From contig JALEFY010000029.1 in the NCBI GenBank assembly GCA_022760435.1, positions 142,714 to 206,713 of the forward strand: a stretch of 64,000 nt of DNA, written 5' to 3'. The notes below the pieces were generated by a model that did not search any database, was not told the DNA's origin, and was given only the letters and a program-made list of their open reading frames with translations. This document shows positions 1-8,577 of the stretch, in pieces (the first letter of the stretch is position 1; each line of letters starts with the position of its first letter). The translations under genes and the position numbers were made by a program. This DNA comes from Neomegalonema sp. Lineage in GTDB: Bacteria > Pseudomonadota > Alphaproteobacteria > Rhodobacterales > Rhodobacteraceae.

Positions 1-1
1 G

Positions 2-1555
2 AATCGCTTCACCAACGGGCCGAACTATTTCGACCAGATCCATGCGGAAATTACCGGCCTGCCGGTCTATGAGTTCCCGACCACCCTGAATGTGATCGGC
101 GAGCTCGGGGAGAGTTTCAGCTTGCCCGACTATGCCGAGCAAGGGGTCAATTTTGCGATCGGCGGCTCGACCGCTCGCAGCAGCGGCGGCGAGGATATTG
201 CTGCGGCGATCGATAGCCCCATCCGCATCGTGCCCGATCTTGCCAACCAGATCGAAACCTTCAAGCTCGGCCTGGATGGCGCATCCTTCCTCGATGGCCC
301 GTTGCAGATCATCGATGACTGGTTCGGCGTTGATTCGGTCCTGCCGACTTTGTCTAGCTCCGCGATGGCCGGGATCAATTTCGGCGGCAATGACCTTTTC
401 AACTTTCTCGATGAGAACCCGGATCTGGTCATCACGGATCAGGAGATCGAAGCCTTCACCGCGTCCTATGTTGATGCCTATCGCTCCGGGATCGATGAAT
501 TGATCGATGCCGGCATGCGGAACTTTCTCATTGCCGGTGTGCCCAATGTTGGCCTGTCCCCGAATACGGTCTTCGACTATTTCGGCGGCGATCTGCGTGC
601 GGCGGTCGATTTTGTCGCCCCGTTGGTCGAGCAAACCAATGAGGCGCTCTACTCGGTACTGACCGAGTTTTCGCAGCAATATCCCAGCGTCGATTTCTAC
701 TTCTTCGCGCCGGACATCGCGATGGTGCTCGATGATCCGGAGGCATTCGGCTTTGATCCGGATCTGCTGACCACGCCCTTCACCGATGATTTTCAGGATC
801 CGACGGTCGAGGTCACCTTTGCCGATATCGGGCGCTACGCATTCATGGATGATTTTCATCCGACCCTTGCCGGGCAGGAGCTCTTGTTCGATCAGGCCGC
901 CGCGGCGCAGCATGTCGGCAATGATTTCGACAGTTTCGCCAATGGCTCGCTGGGCTCGGATACTTTGCTTGGCACGGCGGGGCGCGATCTGCTCAATGGT
1001 CTGGCGGGCGATGACATTCTCAGTGGCGGCGATGGCGGTGACGTGCTTGGCGGCGGCGCGGGTGATGACACTCTGACTGGAGGCGCCGGGACAGACTTGA
1101 TCGTCGCGGGCAATGGCAGGGACATCCTGAAGGGCGGGACCGGCGATGATGCTCTGGTCGCCAATGGCGGCAACGACATCCTGTTCGGCGGGCTGGGTGA
1201 TGACACGCTGGCGGGCGGGATTGGGCTCGATCAGCTCTTTGGCCAGGCCGGGGATGATGTGCTCGATGGCGGCGCGGGAAGCGATCGCCTGACCGGCGGC
1301 GCCGGGGCTGACCGCTTCGTTTTCCGCGCGCAAGCCACAGCGCAACGCGATACCGTCGTCGATTTCGACGCGCAGGTGGACATCCTTGACTTCAGCCAGT
1401 TCTCGGAGAGCTTTACCGCCGACACCCTGTCCGAAGTGCTGGCCAATGCCCAGGATCTCGCCGCAGGCGCGTTGCTCGATTTCGGAGACGGCCAGCGGCT
1501 GCTCCTCGCCGGGTATAGCGCCAGCGAAATTGATGAAGACTGGTTTGTCTTCTAG
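2..1555 (+). CDS. SGNH/GDSL-family esterase with C-terminal RTX repeats (5' end outside window)
   Basis: This is a secreted lipolytic enzyme of the SGNH (GDSL) hydrolase superfamily, read in an open frame that enters from the left edge. The true start and the nucleophile block lie outside the window. A GTG at 92 is in frame but is internal, because the conserved block RFTNGPNYF is encoded before it at 5-28. Visible blocks are GGND (asparagine about visible residue 130) and the catalytic DDFHP (histidine about 286). Visible residues 317-440 are glycine/aspartate-rich nonapeptide repeats of the GGxGxDxLx type that bind calcium. They are followed by a serralysin-like tail ending in DEDWFVF, as in type I secretion substrates. 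No type I secretion genes are visible here. The superfamily call is firm; the substrate is unknown. Confidence 0.88.
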   Translation, partial: NRFTNGPNYFDQIHAEITGLPVYEFPTTLNVIGELGESFSLPDYAEQGVNFAIGGSTARSSGGEDIAAAIDSPIRIVPDLANQIETFKLGLDGASFLDGPLQIIDDWFGVDSVLPTLSSSAMAGINFGGNDLFNFLDENPDLVITDQEIEAFTASYVDAYRSGIDELIDAGMRNFLIAGVPNVGLSPNTVFDYFGGDLRAAVDFVAPLVEQTNEALYSVLTEFSQQYPSVDFYFFAPDIAMVLDDPEAFGFDPDLLTTPFTDDFQDPTVEVTFADIGRYAFMDDFHPTLAGQELLFDQAAAAQHVGNDFDSFANGSLGSDTLLGTAGRDLLNGLAGDDILSGGDGGDVLGGGAGDDTLTGGAGTDLIVAGNGRDILKGGTGDDALVANGGNDILFGGLGDDTLAGGIGLDQLFGQAGDDVLDGGAGSDRLTGGAGADRFVFRAQATAQRDTVVDFDAQVDILDFSQFSESFTADTLSEVLANAQDLAAGALLDFGDGQRLLLAGYSASEIDEDWFVF

Positions 1556-1563
1556 AGCATCAC

Positions 1564-2337
1564 TCAGAGCCCGATCAGCTCGCGCAGCCGGTCGGCGATC
1601 AGCGCCAGATCGCGATCACTGCTCATGCGGTGGTCGGCGTCCTTGACGAAGATGAGCTGCGCATCGGGCGATTGCATGTGCTCGAGCAGTCGCAGGCCGA
1701 CCGAGGGCGCGACATCGGCATCGGCGGTGCCATGCAGCAGACGCACCGGACAATCGAAAACAAGCGGACTGCGCAACACCAACTGGTTGCGCCCGTCCTC
1801 GATCAACCGCCGAGTGAGCACCAGCGGCTCGCCATACTCGCTCGGGATCTCGATCTGACCTTTATCTGCCATCTGTGCCCGCTGCGCTGCGCTCATGCCG
1901 GACCACATCGAATCTTCAGTGAAATCGGGGGCGGCGGCGATGCCGACAAAACCGGCGATGCGCGCGCCCATCGCGCGGGTGACAAGGCAGGAGATCCAGC
2001 CGCCCATTGAGCTTCCGACCAGAATCAGCTTGCCGGTGGTCAGCGCATCGAGCGCTTCGATCGCATCGCTGGCCCAATCGCCGATGCAGCCATCCTCGAA
2101 CCGCCCCGATGATTGGCCATGGCCGCTGTAATCGAAGCGCAAGAACCCGAGGCCATTCTCTTGCGCCCATTGCTGGAGAAAAACCGCCTTGGTGCCGGTC
2201 ATGTCCGAGCGAAACCCGCCTAAAAAAACCACAGTCGGCCGCGCATTGCCCGTCCCGGACGCTTCGAGCTTGTGATATGCAATCCTGCGGTTATTGGGCA
2301 GGTCGAGATAGCGCGGCTCGGCATGGGATTGGGACAT
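1564..2337 (-). CDS. Alpha/beta hydrolase (ABHD10-like thioesterase/esterase)
   Basis: A cytosolic alpha/beta-hydrolase of 257 residues. The nucleophile elbow is GSSMGG, the acid residue lies in HGTADADV and the catalytic histidine in DADHRMS. The oxyanion loop GGFRSDMTG is of the type seen in ABHD10-like proteins of alphaproteobacteria, which resemble acyl-protein thioesterases. The frame stays open upstream to 2415, but the ATG at 2337 precedes the first conserved strand and avoids a long antisense overlap with the glycosyltransferase. This ATG shares the tetramer CATG (2335-2338) with the start codon of the divergent gene. The substrate cannot be told from sequence. Confidence 0.8.
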   Translation of the reverse strand: MSQSHAEPRYLDLPNNRRIAYHKLEASGTGNARPTVVFLGGFRSDMTGTKAVFLQQWAQENGLGFLRFDYSGHGQSSGRFEDGCIGDWASDAIEALDALTTGKLILVGSSMGGWISCLVTRAMGARIAGFVGIAAAPDFTEDSMWSGMSAAQRAQMADKGQIEIPSEYGEPLVLTRRLIEDGRNQLVLRSPLVFDCPVRLLHGTADADVAPSVGLRLLEHMQSPDAQLIFVKDADHRMSSDRDLALIADRLRELIGL

Positions 2338-3568
2338 GACTTCGGACGCTCCGTTGACGCAAATTGCTGTGGCTGAGGTAAAGCCTGCGCCCGGCGAAGG
2401 CAACGGCCCGCTCACGATCCTTCAGGTCGTTCCCCGGCTCGAGGCAGGCGGGGTCGAGCGCGGGGCGCTGGAAATTGCCGAAGCGATCGTCGCTGCCGGT
2501 GGCCGCGCTCTGGTGGCCTCGGCCGGCGGGCGGATGGAAGCGCGCTTCCGGCTCATCGGCGCCGAGCTCTTCACCCTGCCTCTGGCGAGCAAGAGCCCGC
2601 TGAAGATCCGCGCCAATACCGACAAACTGGTCGATCTCATCCGCGGCGAAGCGGTCGATATCGTCCATGCCCGCTCGCGCGCACCGGCCTGGAGCGCTTA
2701 TTCCGCCTGCCAGCAGACCGGCGCTCATTTCGTCACCACCTATCACGGCACCTATACCGAAGGGCTGCCGCTCAAACGGCTCTATAACCGGGTGATGGCC
2801 AAGGGCGAGGTGGTGATCGCCATCTCTGATTTCATCGCCGAGCATGTGAAGCAGCGGCACAAGGTCGAGGATGATCGGCTGGTGGTCATCGCGCGCGGGG
2901 CCGACACACGGCTATTCTCCAAGGACAGCGCCGCCCCCGGCAAAGTCGCCGCGCTCTCGCATCAATGGGGCCTTGCGGAAGATCTGCGCCCGGTGATCTT
3001 GCTGCCCGGGCGCCTCACCCGCTGGAAGGGGCAGACGCTGTTCATCGAAGCGCTCGCCTTGCTGCGGCGTTTGCGGGGCGGCGATGACTTCATCGGGGTG
3101 ATGGTCGGGGGTGATCAGAGCGAGGGGGCCAAGTTCGAGGCAGAGCTGTCCCGGCTGATCGCAAAGCACAAGCTCGAAAGCTGCGCGCGGCTGGTGGGTC
3201 ATTGCGACGACATGGCGGCGGCTTACAAACTGGCGCAAGTGGCCGTCTCTGCCTCGCTCGAGCCCGAAGCCTTTGGCCGTGTCGCCGTCGAGGCCCAGGC
3301 GATGGGCGTGCCGGTGATCGCCGCGGCCCATGGCGGCGCTCAGGAAACGGTGCGCGATGATGTCACCGGATGGATGTTCGAGCCCAGGGATGCGAGCGCG
3401 CTGGCCCAGGCGATGAACCACGCCCTCAACCTGAGCAGCGAACAGCGGGAACGGATCGCGCAGGAAGCAATCGCGCATGTGCAGGCCAATTACTCGATCC
3501 GGACCATGCAGGAGGCCACGCTCAAGGTCTATGAACGGGTCGCCGGGCGCGGCTTCGCGACTTCCTGA
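2336..3568 (+). CDS. Glycosyltransferase family 4 (GT-B fold)
   Basis: A 410-residue glycosyltransferase that transfers a sugar from an activated donor, probably in envelope or surface polysaccharide synthesis. The N-terminal domain opens with LTILQVVPRLEAGGVERG, the acceptor-side motif of GT4 enzymes, at about residue 26. The C-terminal domain has the donor-binding E-x7-E signature in EPEAFGRVAVEAQAMGVPVI (about 303-322), followed by AHGGAQETV. The first about 25 residues are low in conservation, so the ATG at 2336 is the best but not a certain start; no clear ribosome binding site precedes it. The stop codon falls inside the first unit of a 19-bp tandem repeat. Donor and acceptor are unknown. 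Confidence 0.85.
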   Translation: MTSDAPLTQIAVAEVKPAPGEGNGPLTILQVVPRLEAGGVERGALEIAEAIVAAGGRALVASAGGRMEARFRLIGAELFTLPLASKSPLKIRANTDKLVDLIRGEAVDIVHARSRAPAWSAYSACQQTGAHFVTTYHGTYTEGLPLKRLYNRVMAKGEVVIAISDFIAEHVKQRHKVEDDRLVVIARGADTRLFSKDSAAPGKVAALSHQWGLAEDLRPVILLPGRLTRWKGQTLFIEALALLRRLRGGDDFIGVMVGGDQSEGAKFEAELSRLIAKHKLESCARLVGHCDDMAAAYKLAQVAVSASLEPEAFGRVAVEAQAMGVPVIAAAHGGAQETVRDDVTGWMFEPRDASALAQAMNHALNLSSEQRERIAQEAIAHVQANYSIRTMQEATLKVYERVAGRGFATS

Positions 3569-3620
3569 CGAACCGGCGATCTCCTGACGAACTGGCGATT
3601 CCCTGACAAAATCGGGCGGA
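3564..3620 (+). repeat. Three tandem 19-bp imperfect repeats after the glycosyltransferase stop
   Basis: Units start at 3564, 3583 and 3602, each beginning CCTGACGAA or CCTGACAAA. The first two differ at three positions, two of them in the last two bases; the third is more diverged. The first unit contains the TGA stop of the glycosyltransferase. The 19-bp period is not a multiple of three, so this is not coding repetition. The array lies between the glycosyltransferase and nhaA; its role is unknown. Confidence 0.7.
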
Positions 3621-3721
3621 AAACCGGCGGACCAACCTGCCGAGGTCTTGATTTCGCTCGAGCTGAGGCAATCTGAACAAAAGCCGTCGAGAACCGCCGT
3701 CTTTTGAACAGGAGCCCATCA

Positions 3722-4957
3722 ATGATCCCTGCCGTGCCGCCCCCCACCGTCGTCGTCAAGCGCGCCGTGGTCAAGGTTCAGGACTTTTTGAAACTGGAGA
3801 GCGCCGCTGGGCTGATCCTGATGGTAGTGGCCATCATCGCCTTCATCGCCAATAATTCGGCACTGAGCGATGCCTATACATCGCTGCTCTCGACCAAGTT
3901 CACGATCCAGTTTGGCGAGTATGGCCTGTCAAAAGCGCTGATCCTTTGGATCAATGACGGGCTGATGGCAATCTTCTTCTTCCTCGTTGGGCTGGAGATC
4001 AAGCGCGAGGTGATGGTGGGCCAACTCACCACGCTCGACAAGGCGATCCTGCCAGTGATCGCAGCGATTGGCGGGATGATCGGCCCGGCGCTCGTTTATA
4101 CCGCTTTCAATGCCGGGGATGCGCTGGCGATGCGCGGCTGGGCGGTGCCGACCGCCACCGATATCGCCTTCGCGCTCGGCATTCTGGCGCTGCTCGGCCC
4201 GCGGGTGCCGCTGGCGCTCAAGGTATTTTTGCTCGCGGTCGCGATCATCGACGATCTGGGCGCGATCATTATCATTGCTCTCTTTTACACCGAAAACCTC
4301 AGCCCCGCCGCGCTCGGGATCGGTGTGATCGGCGTCGCGGCACTGGCTGGGCTCAATTATGCCAAGGTGACCCGAACCGCGCCCTATGTGCTGATCGGGA
4401 TCATCGTCTGGGTCTGTGTGCTCAGATCCGGCATTCACGCGACCCTTGCCGGGGTGATCACCGCGCTGTTCATCCCGCTGACGGGCAAGAAGGAAGAAGA
4501 CCAATCACCGCTTGAGGAGATCGAGCACGCATTGCACCCTTGGGTCGCGTTTCTGGTGCTGCCGATTTTCGCCTTTGCCAATGCCGGGGTCTCGCTCTCG
4601 GGTGTCGAGATCTCGAGCCTCGCGGGCACCATTCCGCTCGGCGTGGCGCTGGGGCTCCTGATCGGCAAGCAGGTCGGGGTGATGCTCGCATCCTTCCTGG
4701 CGGTCAGCACCGGCGTGGCACGCCTGCCCGAAGGGACCAATTGGGCCCAGCTGTACGGAGTGGCGGCGCTAACCGGGATCGGCTTCACCATGAGCCTGTT
4801 CATTGGCACGCTGGGCTTCGGGCCCGGGGAGACGCTGGACAAGGTCAAACTGGGCGTTCTGCTCGGCTCCATCGCCTCGGGCATCATCGGGTTCATCGCC
4901 CTGCGCATGGTGCTGCCACGAGAAGCCAATGCGCCGCAGACTGCCCCGGCGGAATAG
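3722..4957 (+). CDS. nhaA: Na+/H+ antiporter NhaA
   Basis: An inner-membrane antiporter of 411 residues (E. coli NhaA has 388) that expels Na+ in exchange for protons, fitting a saline habitat. The family signatures [17 protein letters not shown] and [17 protein letters not shown] carry the three essential aspartates of the ion pathway. About a dozen hydrophobic helices are visible. The start at 3722 is preceded by AGGAG at 3710-3714, seven bases upstream; the frame extends upstream but lacks a better start. A strong intrinsic terminator follows the gene, so it is probably a single transcription unit. Confidence 0.95.
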   Translation: MIPAVPPPTVVVKRAVVKVQDFLKLESAAGLILMVVAIIAFIANNSALSDAYTSLLSTKFTIQFGEYGLSKALILWINDGLMAIFFFLVGLEIKREVMVGQLTTLDKAILPVIAAIGGMIGPALVYTAFNAGDALAMRGWAVPTATDIAFALGILALLGPRVPLALKVFLLAVAIIDDLGAIIIIALFYTENLSPAALGIGVIGVAALAGLNYAKVTRTAPYVLIGIIVWVCVLRSGIHATLAGVITALFIPLTGKKEEDQSPLEEIEHALHPWVAFLVLPIFAFANAGVSLSGVEISSLAGTIPLGVALGLLIGKQVGVMLASFLAVSTGVARLPEGTNWAQLYGVAALTGIGFTMSLFIGTLGFGPGETLDKVKLGVLLGSIASGIIGFIALRMVLPREANAPQTAPAE

Positions 4958-4982
4958 GCCGCGACGCCGCGACATGCTTGCT

Positions 4983-5014
4983 CGGCGCTCCTCTCCAAGG
5001 GGGGCGCCGTTTTC
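4983..5014 (+). terminator. Intrinsic terminator of nhaA
   Basis: The arms CGGCGC (4983-4988) and GCGCCG (5004-5009) pair and extend through a C-rich/G-rich inner stem, followed directly by TTTTC. It lies 25 bases after the nhaA stop and 70 bases before thrS. Confidence 0.75.
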
Positions 5015-5084
5015 GTTGCGCCGCGGTGCTGGCTTGAATAGGGTGCGCGCGACTTTCACACCCTTAATGCCCGGAGAGACTCCC

Positions 5085-7046
5085 ATGAGTGCCCAGATCG
5101 CGATCACCCTGCCCGACGGAGCCGTGCGCAAGTATGCCACCGGCACTACCGGGGCCAAGGTCGCGGCGGATATCTCCAAGTCGCTGGCCAAGAAGGCGAT
5201 TGCCTGCAAGATCGATGGCAAGCTCAGCGATCTGTCGGTGCCGATCGAGGCCGATGCGGCTCTGGCCATCGTCACCATGAAAGATGAGGCCGAGGCGCTG
5301 GAGCTTGTGCGCCACGATGCGGCGCATATCATGGCCCGCGCCGTTCAGGAGATCTGGCCCGATACCAAGGTCACCATCGGCCCGGTGATCGAGAACGGTT
5401 TCTACTACGATTTCGACCGCGCGGAGCCCTTCACCGAAGAGGATTTCGAGAAGATCGAAGCCCGGATGCGCGAGATCATCGCCGCCAAGGACCCGGTGCG
5501 CACCGAGCTGTGGTCGCGCGATGACGCGGTTGCGCATTACGAGAAGACCGGCGAGCCCTACAAGGTCGAGCTCGTGGGCATGATCCCCGAGGGCGAGTCG
5601 ATCCGGATGTATTGGCACGGGGACTGGCAGGACCTGTGCCGGGGGCCGCATCTCGCCCATACCGGTCAGGTTCCGCCCGATGCCTTCAAGCTGATGTCAG
5701 TCGCTGGCGCCTATTGGCGCGGGGACAGCTCGAAGCCGATGCTGCAACGGATCTACGCCACCGCCTGGCGCAGCAAGGATGAGCTCAAGGCGCATCTGAC
5801 GATGCTCGAGGAAGCGGCCAAGCGCGATCACCGCAAACTGGCACGCGAGATGGAGCTGTTCCATATCCAGGAAGAAGCGCCGGGCATGGTGTTCTGGCAT
5901 CCGAATGGCTGGGCGCTCTACCGCGCGCTCGAGGATTACATGCGCCGCCAGCTCGGTCAGGCCGGCTATCAGGAGATCAAGACCCCGCAAGTGGTCGATC
6001 GCATCCTCTGGGAGCGCTCGGGCCACTGGGACAAGTATCGCGAGAACATGTTCATCACCGAGATTGATGAGGAGCATGCGAACGAAAAGCGGGTCAACGC
6101 GCTCAAGCCGATGAACTGCCCTTGCCATGTGCAGATCTACAATCGCGGCCTGAAGAGCTATCGCGACCTGCCGCTGCGTCTGGCCGAGTTCGGCTCTTGC
6201 CACCGCTATGAGTCCTCCGGCTCGATGCACGGGCTGATGCGGGTGCGCGGCTTCACGCAGGACGACGCGCATATCTTCTGCACCGAGGATCAGATCGAGA
6301 GCGAGACCGCGGCCTTCATCGCGCTGTTGTCGAAGATCTATCGCGACCTTGGCTTTGACAGTTTCGACATCAAGCTCTCGACCCGCCCCGAGGTCCGGGT
6401 TGGCTCGGACGCGGTCTGGGACAAGGCGGAAGCGGCGCTTGAAAAGGCGATCCAGAAACTGGGCCTGCCCTATGAGGTCGACCCGGGCGAGGGCGCGTTT
6501 TATGGTCCGAAGCTCGATTTCAAGCTGACCGATGCGATCGGGCGCGAGTGGCAATGCGGGACCTTGCAGGCCGATTTCAACCTGCCCGAGCGGCTCGATG
6601 CCGAATATGTCGGTGAGGATGGCGGCAAGCACCGTCCGGTGATGATGCACCGGGCAATTCTTGGCTCATTCGAGCGCTTCCTCGGCATCCTGATCGAAAA
6701 CTATGCTGGCCGCTTCCCGCTCTGGCTCGCGCCGCGTCAGGTGGTGGTGGCAACGATCGTCTCCGACGCCGACGCCTATGCCGGGGAGATTGTCGAGATG
6801 CTCCGCGCCAAAGGGATCCGCGCTGAGATCGACGCGCGCAACGAGAAGATCAACTACAAGGTGCGCGAGCACTCGGATGGCAAGGTGCCGGTGATCATCG
6901 CGCTGGGCCGCAAGGAAGTCGAGGAGCGGACGGTCTCGGTGCGCCGACTGGGCGAGCAAGGCCAGAAGGTGATGGCGCTCGAGGAAGCGCTGGAGGCTCT
7001 GACCGCCGAGGCTTTGGCCCCGGATCTCGCCCGCGCGGCGGAGTAA
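5085..7046 (+). CDS. thrS: Threonine-tRNA ligase
   Basis: Cytosolic class II aminoacyl-tRNA synthetase that charges tRNA-Thr; 653 residues against 642 in E. coli. The domain order is the usual one: N-terminal TGS domain (about 1-65), the editing/SAD domain with HDAAH near residue 77, the catalytic core, and an anticodon-binding domain from about 550. Zinc-ligand and ATP-site motifs are visible as [10 protein letters not shown] and [20 protein letters not shown]. An upstream in-frame extension to 4803 exists, but the ATG at 5085 has GGAGAG at 5072-5077 and matches family starts. It is probably transcribed alone after the nhaA terminator. Confidence 0.97.
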   Translation: MSAQIAITLPDGAVRKYATGTTGAKVAADISKSLAKKAIACKIDGKLSDLSVPIEADAALAIVTMKDEAEALELVRHDAAHIMARAVQEIWPDTKVTIGPVIENGFYYDFDRAEPFTEEDFEKIEARMREIIAAKDPVRTELWSRDDAVAHYEKTGEPYKVELVGMIPEGESIRMYWHGDWQDLCRGPHLAHTGQVPPDAFKLMSVAGAYWRGDSSKPMLQRIYATAWRSKDELKAHLTMLEEAAKRDHRKLAREMELFHIQEEAPGMVFWHPNGWALYRALEDYMRRQLGQAGYQEIKTPQVVDRILWERSGHWDKYRENMFITEIDEEHANEKRVNALKPMNCPCHVQIYNRGLKSYRDLPLRLAEFGSCHRYESSGSMHGLMRVRGFTQDDAHIFCTEDQIESETAAFIALLSKIYRDLGFDSFDIKLSTRPEVRVGSDAVWDKAEAALEKAIQKLGLPYEVDPGEGAFYGPKLDFKLTDAIGREWQCGTLQADFNLPERLDAEYVGEDGGKHRPVMMHRAILGSFERFLGILIENYAGRFPLWLAPRQVVVATIVSDADAYAGEIVEMLRAKGIRAEIDARNEKINYKVREHSDGKVPVIIALGRKEVEERTVSVRRLGEQGQKVMALEEALEALTAEALAPDLARAAE

Positions 7047-7089
7047 CCTGCTTTTTCTGCCCCCGGCCTGCCGGATGCCGGTAGTTCGG

Positions 7090-7157
7090 GGGCAAGACGC
7101 GATCAAGGGCAAAACGCAACCAAGGGCGAGACGCGACCGGGGGCAAGACGGGGCGCC
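7090..7157 (+). repeat. Four tandem 17-bp repeats upstream of the arsR promoter
   Basis: Four contiguous units start at 7090, 7107, 7124 and 7141, each beginning GGGCAAGACG, GGGCAAAACG or GGGCGAGACG. The array ends eight bases before the -35 box of the arsR promoter. It occupies much of the 155-bp gap between thrS and arsR. Nothing in it reads as coding. It could bind a regulator or be a slippage product. Confidence 0.75.
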
Positions 7158-7164
7158 CAAAGGC

Positions 7165-7198
7165 TTGACAAGCGCGCTAAACTTCATTATTACATGAA
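7165..7198 (+). promoter_or_regulatory. arsR promoter with overlapping ArsR-type operator
   Basis: The -35 box TTGACA (7165-7170) is a perfect consensus. A 17-bp spacer leads to the -10 box TATTAC (7188-7193). The inverted repeat TTCAT-N6-ATGAA (7183-7198) surrounds the -10 box exactly, so a bound repressor would block RNA polymerase. The start codon at 7201 is where transcription should begin, which implies a leaderless mRNA. Assignment to ArsR is inferred from position. Confidence 0.7.
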
Positions 7199-7200
7199 AC

Positions 7201-7542
7201 ATGGAAACAATGCATGCCGTCGCCCTGCTCTCCGCGCTGGCGCATGAAGGAAGGCTCGAGATCTTCCGCCTGCTCGTGCGGAGCACTCCGAACCCCATGG
7301 CCGCTGGCGAGATCGCCGAGGCGCTGACCCTGCGCGCCTCCACCGCCTCCAACCAGCTCGCGGAGCTGGAGCGGGCCGGGCTGATCAGCTCGGAGCGGCA
7401 AGGGCGCTCGATCCTCTATCGGGCCGAGCTTGAGCAGGCGGGACGGTTGCTGGGCTTTCTCGCCGATGATTGCTGTCAGGGGCATCCGGAAGCCTGCGCG
7501 ATGTTGAACAGGGCCGAACAGGCCGCAGCCAAGAGATGTTGA
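7201..7542 (+). CDS. arsR: ArsR-family metalloregulatory repressor
   Basis: A 113-residue winged-helix repressor of the ArsR/SmtB family, predicted to control this three-gene arsenate operon. The recognition helix region [17 protein letters not shown] (about 47-63) matches the family. A C-terminal cysteine cluster [11 protein letters not shown] (Cys91, Cys92, Cys99) is a plausible three-thiol site for As(III), placed differently from the helix-3 site of the E. coli plasmid ArsR. No ribosome binding site precedes the ATG, because the promoter abuts it. The stop is one base from the next start, so translation of the operon is probably coupled. Confidence 0.88.
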   Translation: METMHAVALLSALAHEGRLEIFRLLVRSTPNPMAAGEIAEALTLRASTASNQLAELERAGLISSERQGRSILYRAELEQAGRLLGFLADDCCQGHPEACAMLNRAEQAAAKRC

Positions 7543-7543
7543 A

Positions 7544-8554
7544 ATGACCAGGATTGCCCTCAATGGCCTCGGCCGCACCGGAAAGCTCTGCCTCAAGGCG
7601 CTGATCGAAGGCGGCTTTGATGGCGAGATCGTGCTGATCAATGACCGGCTCGGCGATCCGGCGCAATTCGCGCATCTGCTCGAGTTCGATAGCGTGCATG
7701 GGCGCTGGGCCGCCGATTTTGCCGCCGATGCGCAGAGCGTGACGATCAATGGCCGGAGCATCCGCGCCACCAGCCACGCCACGATCGAGGCGCTGCCGCT
7801 GGCCGAGCTGGGAGTGGATCTGGTCATTGATGCCACCGGCACTTTCAAGACGGTGGCCAAGACCGCGCCCTATTTCGCCGCCGGCGTGAAGAAAGTGGTG
7901 GTGTCCTCGCCGATCAAGGAAGAGGGCGCGCTCAACCTCGTCTATGGCATCAATCACGCTCTTTATGATCCTGAACAGCACCACCTGGTGACGGCGGCGT
8001 CGTGCACCACCAATTGCCTCGCGCCGGTGGTGAAGGTGATCCATGAGGAGATCGGCATCAAGCATGGCTCGATCACCACGCTGCATGATGTCACCAACAC
8101 TCAAACCATCGCCGATCGCCCGGCCAAGGACTGGCGCCGGGCGCGCTCGGCGCTCAATTCGCTGATCCCGACCACCACCGGTTCAGCCACCGCGATCACC
8201 CTGATCTACCCCGAGCTCAAGGGGCGGCTAAACGGCCATGCGGTGCGGGTGCCACTGCTCAATGCCTCACTGACCGATTGCGTGTTCGAGCTCGAACGCC
8301 CGAGCAGCGCCGAAGAAGTCAACGCACTGCTCAAGCGCTACGCCGAGGGCCCTCTTCGCGGGATCCTGGGCTATGAGGAGCGCCCGCTCGTCTCGTCCGA
8401 CTACGTCAACGATCCTCGCTCGGCGGTGATCGACGCGCTCTCGACCATGGTTGTGAATGGCACGCAGGCGAAGATCTACGCCTGGTACGACAATGAATGG
8501 GGCTATTCGAGCCGGCTTGCCGATGTCGCGCGGCTGGTCGCGGCTACGTTGTAG
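7544..8554 (+). CDS. ArsJ-associated glyceraldehyde-3-phosphate dehydrogenase
   Basis: A 336-residue GAPDH paralogue. In ars operons it is known to form 1-arseno-3-phosphoglycerate from glyceraldehyde-3-phosphate, arsenate and NAD+. The NAD-binding start reads [12 protein letters not shown] and the catalytic cysteine lies in [11 protein letters not shown]. Position between arsR and arsJ supports the arsenate role over a glycolytic one. It starts one base after arsR stops and is followed 23 bases later by arsJ. Confidence 0.9.
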   Translation: MTRIALNGLGRTGKLCLKALIEGGFDGEIVLINDRLGDPAQFAHLLEFDSVHGRWAADFAADAQSVTINGRSIRATSHATIEALPLAELGVDLVIDATGTFKTVAKTAPYFAAGVKKVVVSSPIKEEGALNLVYGINHALYDPEQHHLVTAASCTTNCLAPVVKVIHEEIGIKHGSITTLHDVTNTQTIADRPAKDWRRARSALNSLIPTTTGSATAITLIYPELKGRLNGHAVRVPLLNASLTDCVFELERPSSAEEVNALLKRYAEGPLRGILGYEERPLVSSDYVNDPRSAVIDALSTMVVNGTQAKIYAWYDNEWGYSSRLADVARLVAATL

Positions 8555-8577
8555 TCTGAGCGGAGGGGGGACGCGCG

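Noticed and set aside
7047..7089. Terminator after thrS from the GC-rich inverted stretch near 7060-7093
   Set aside because: The T-run lies before the stem on the plus strand, and no T-run follows it.
7544..8554. Glycolytic GAPDH
   Set aside because: Position between arsR and arsJ with one-base and 23-base spacing indicates the arsenate-pathway paralogue.
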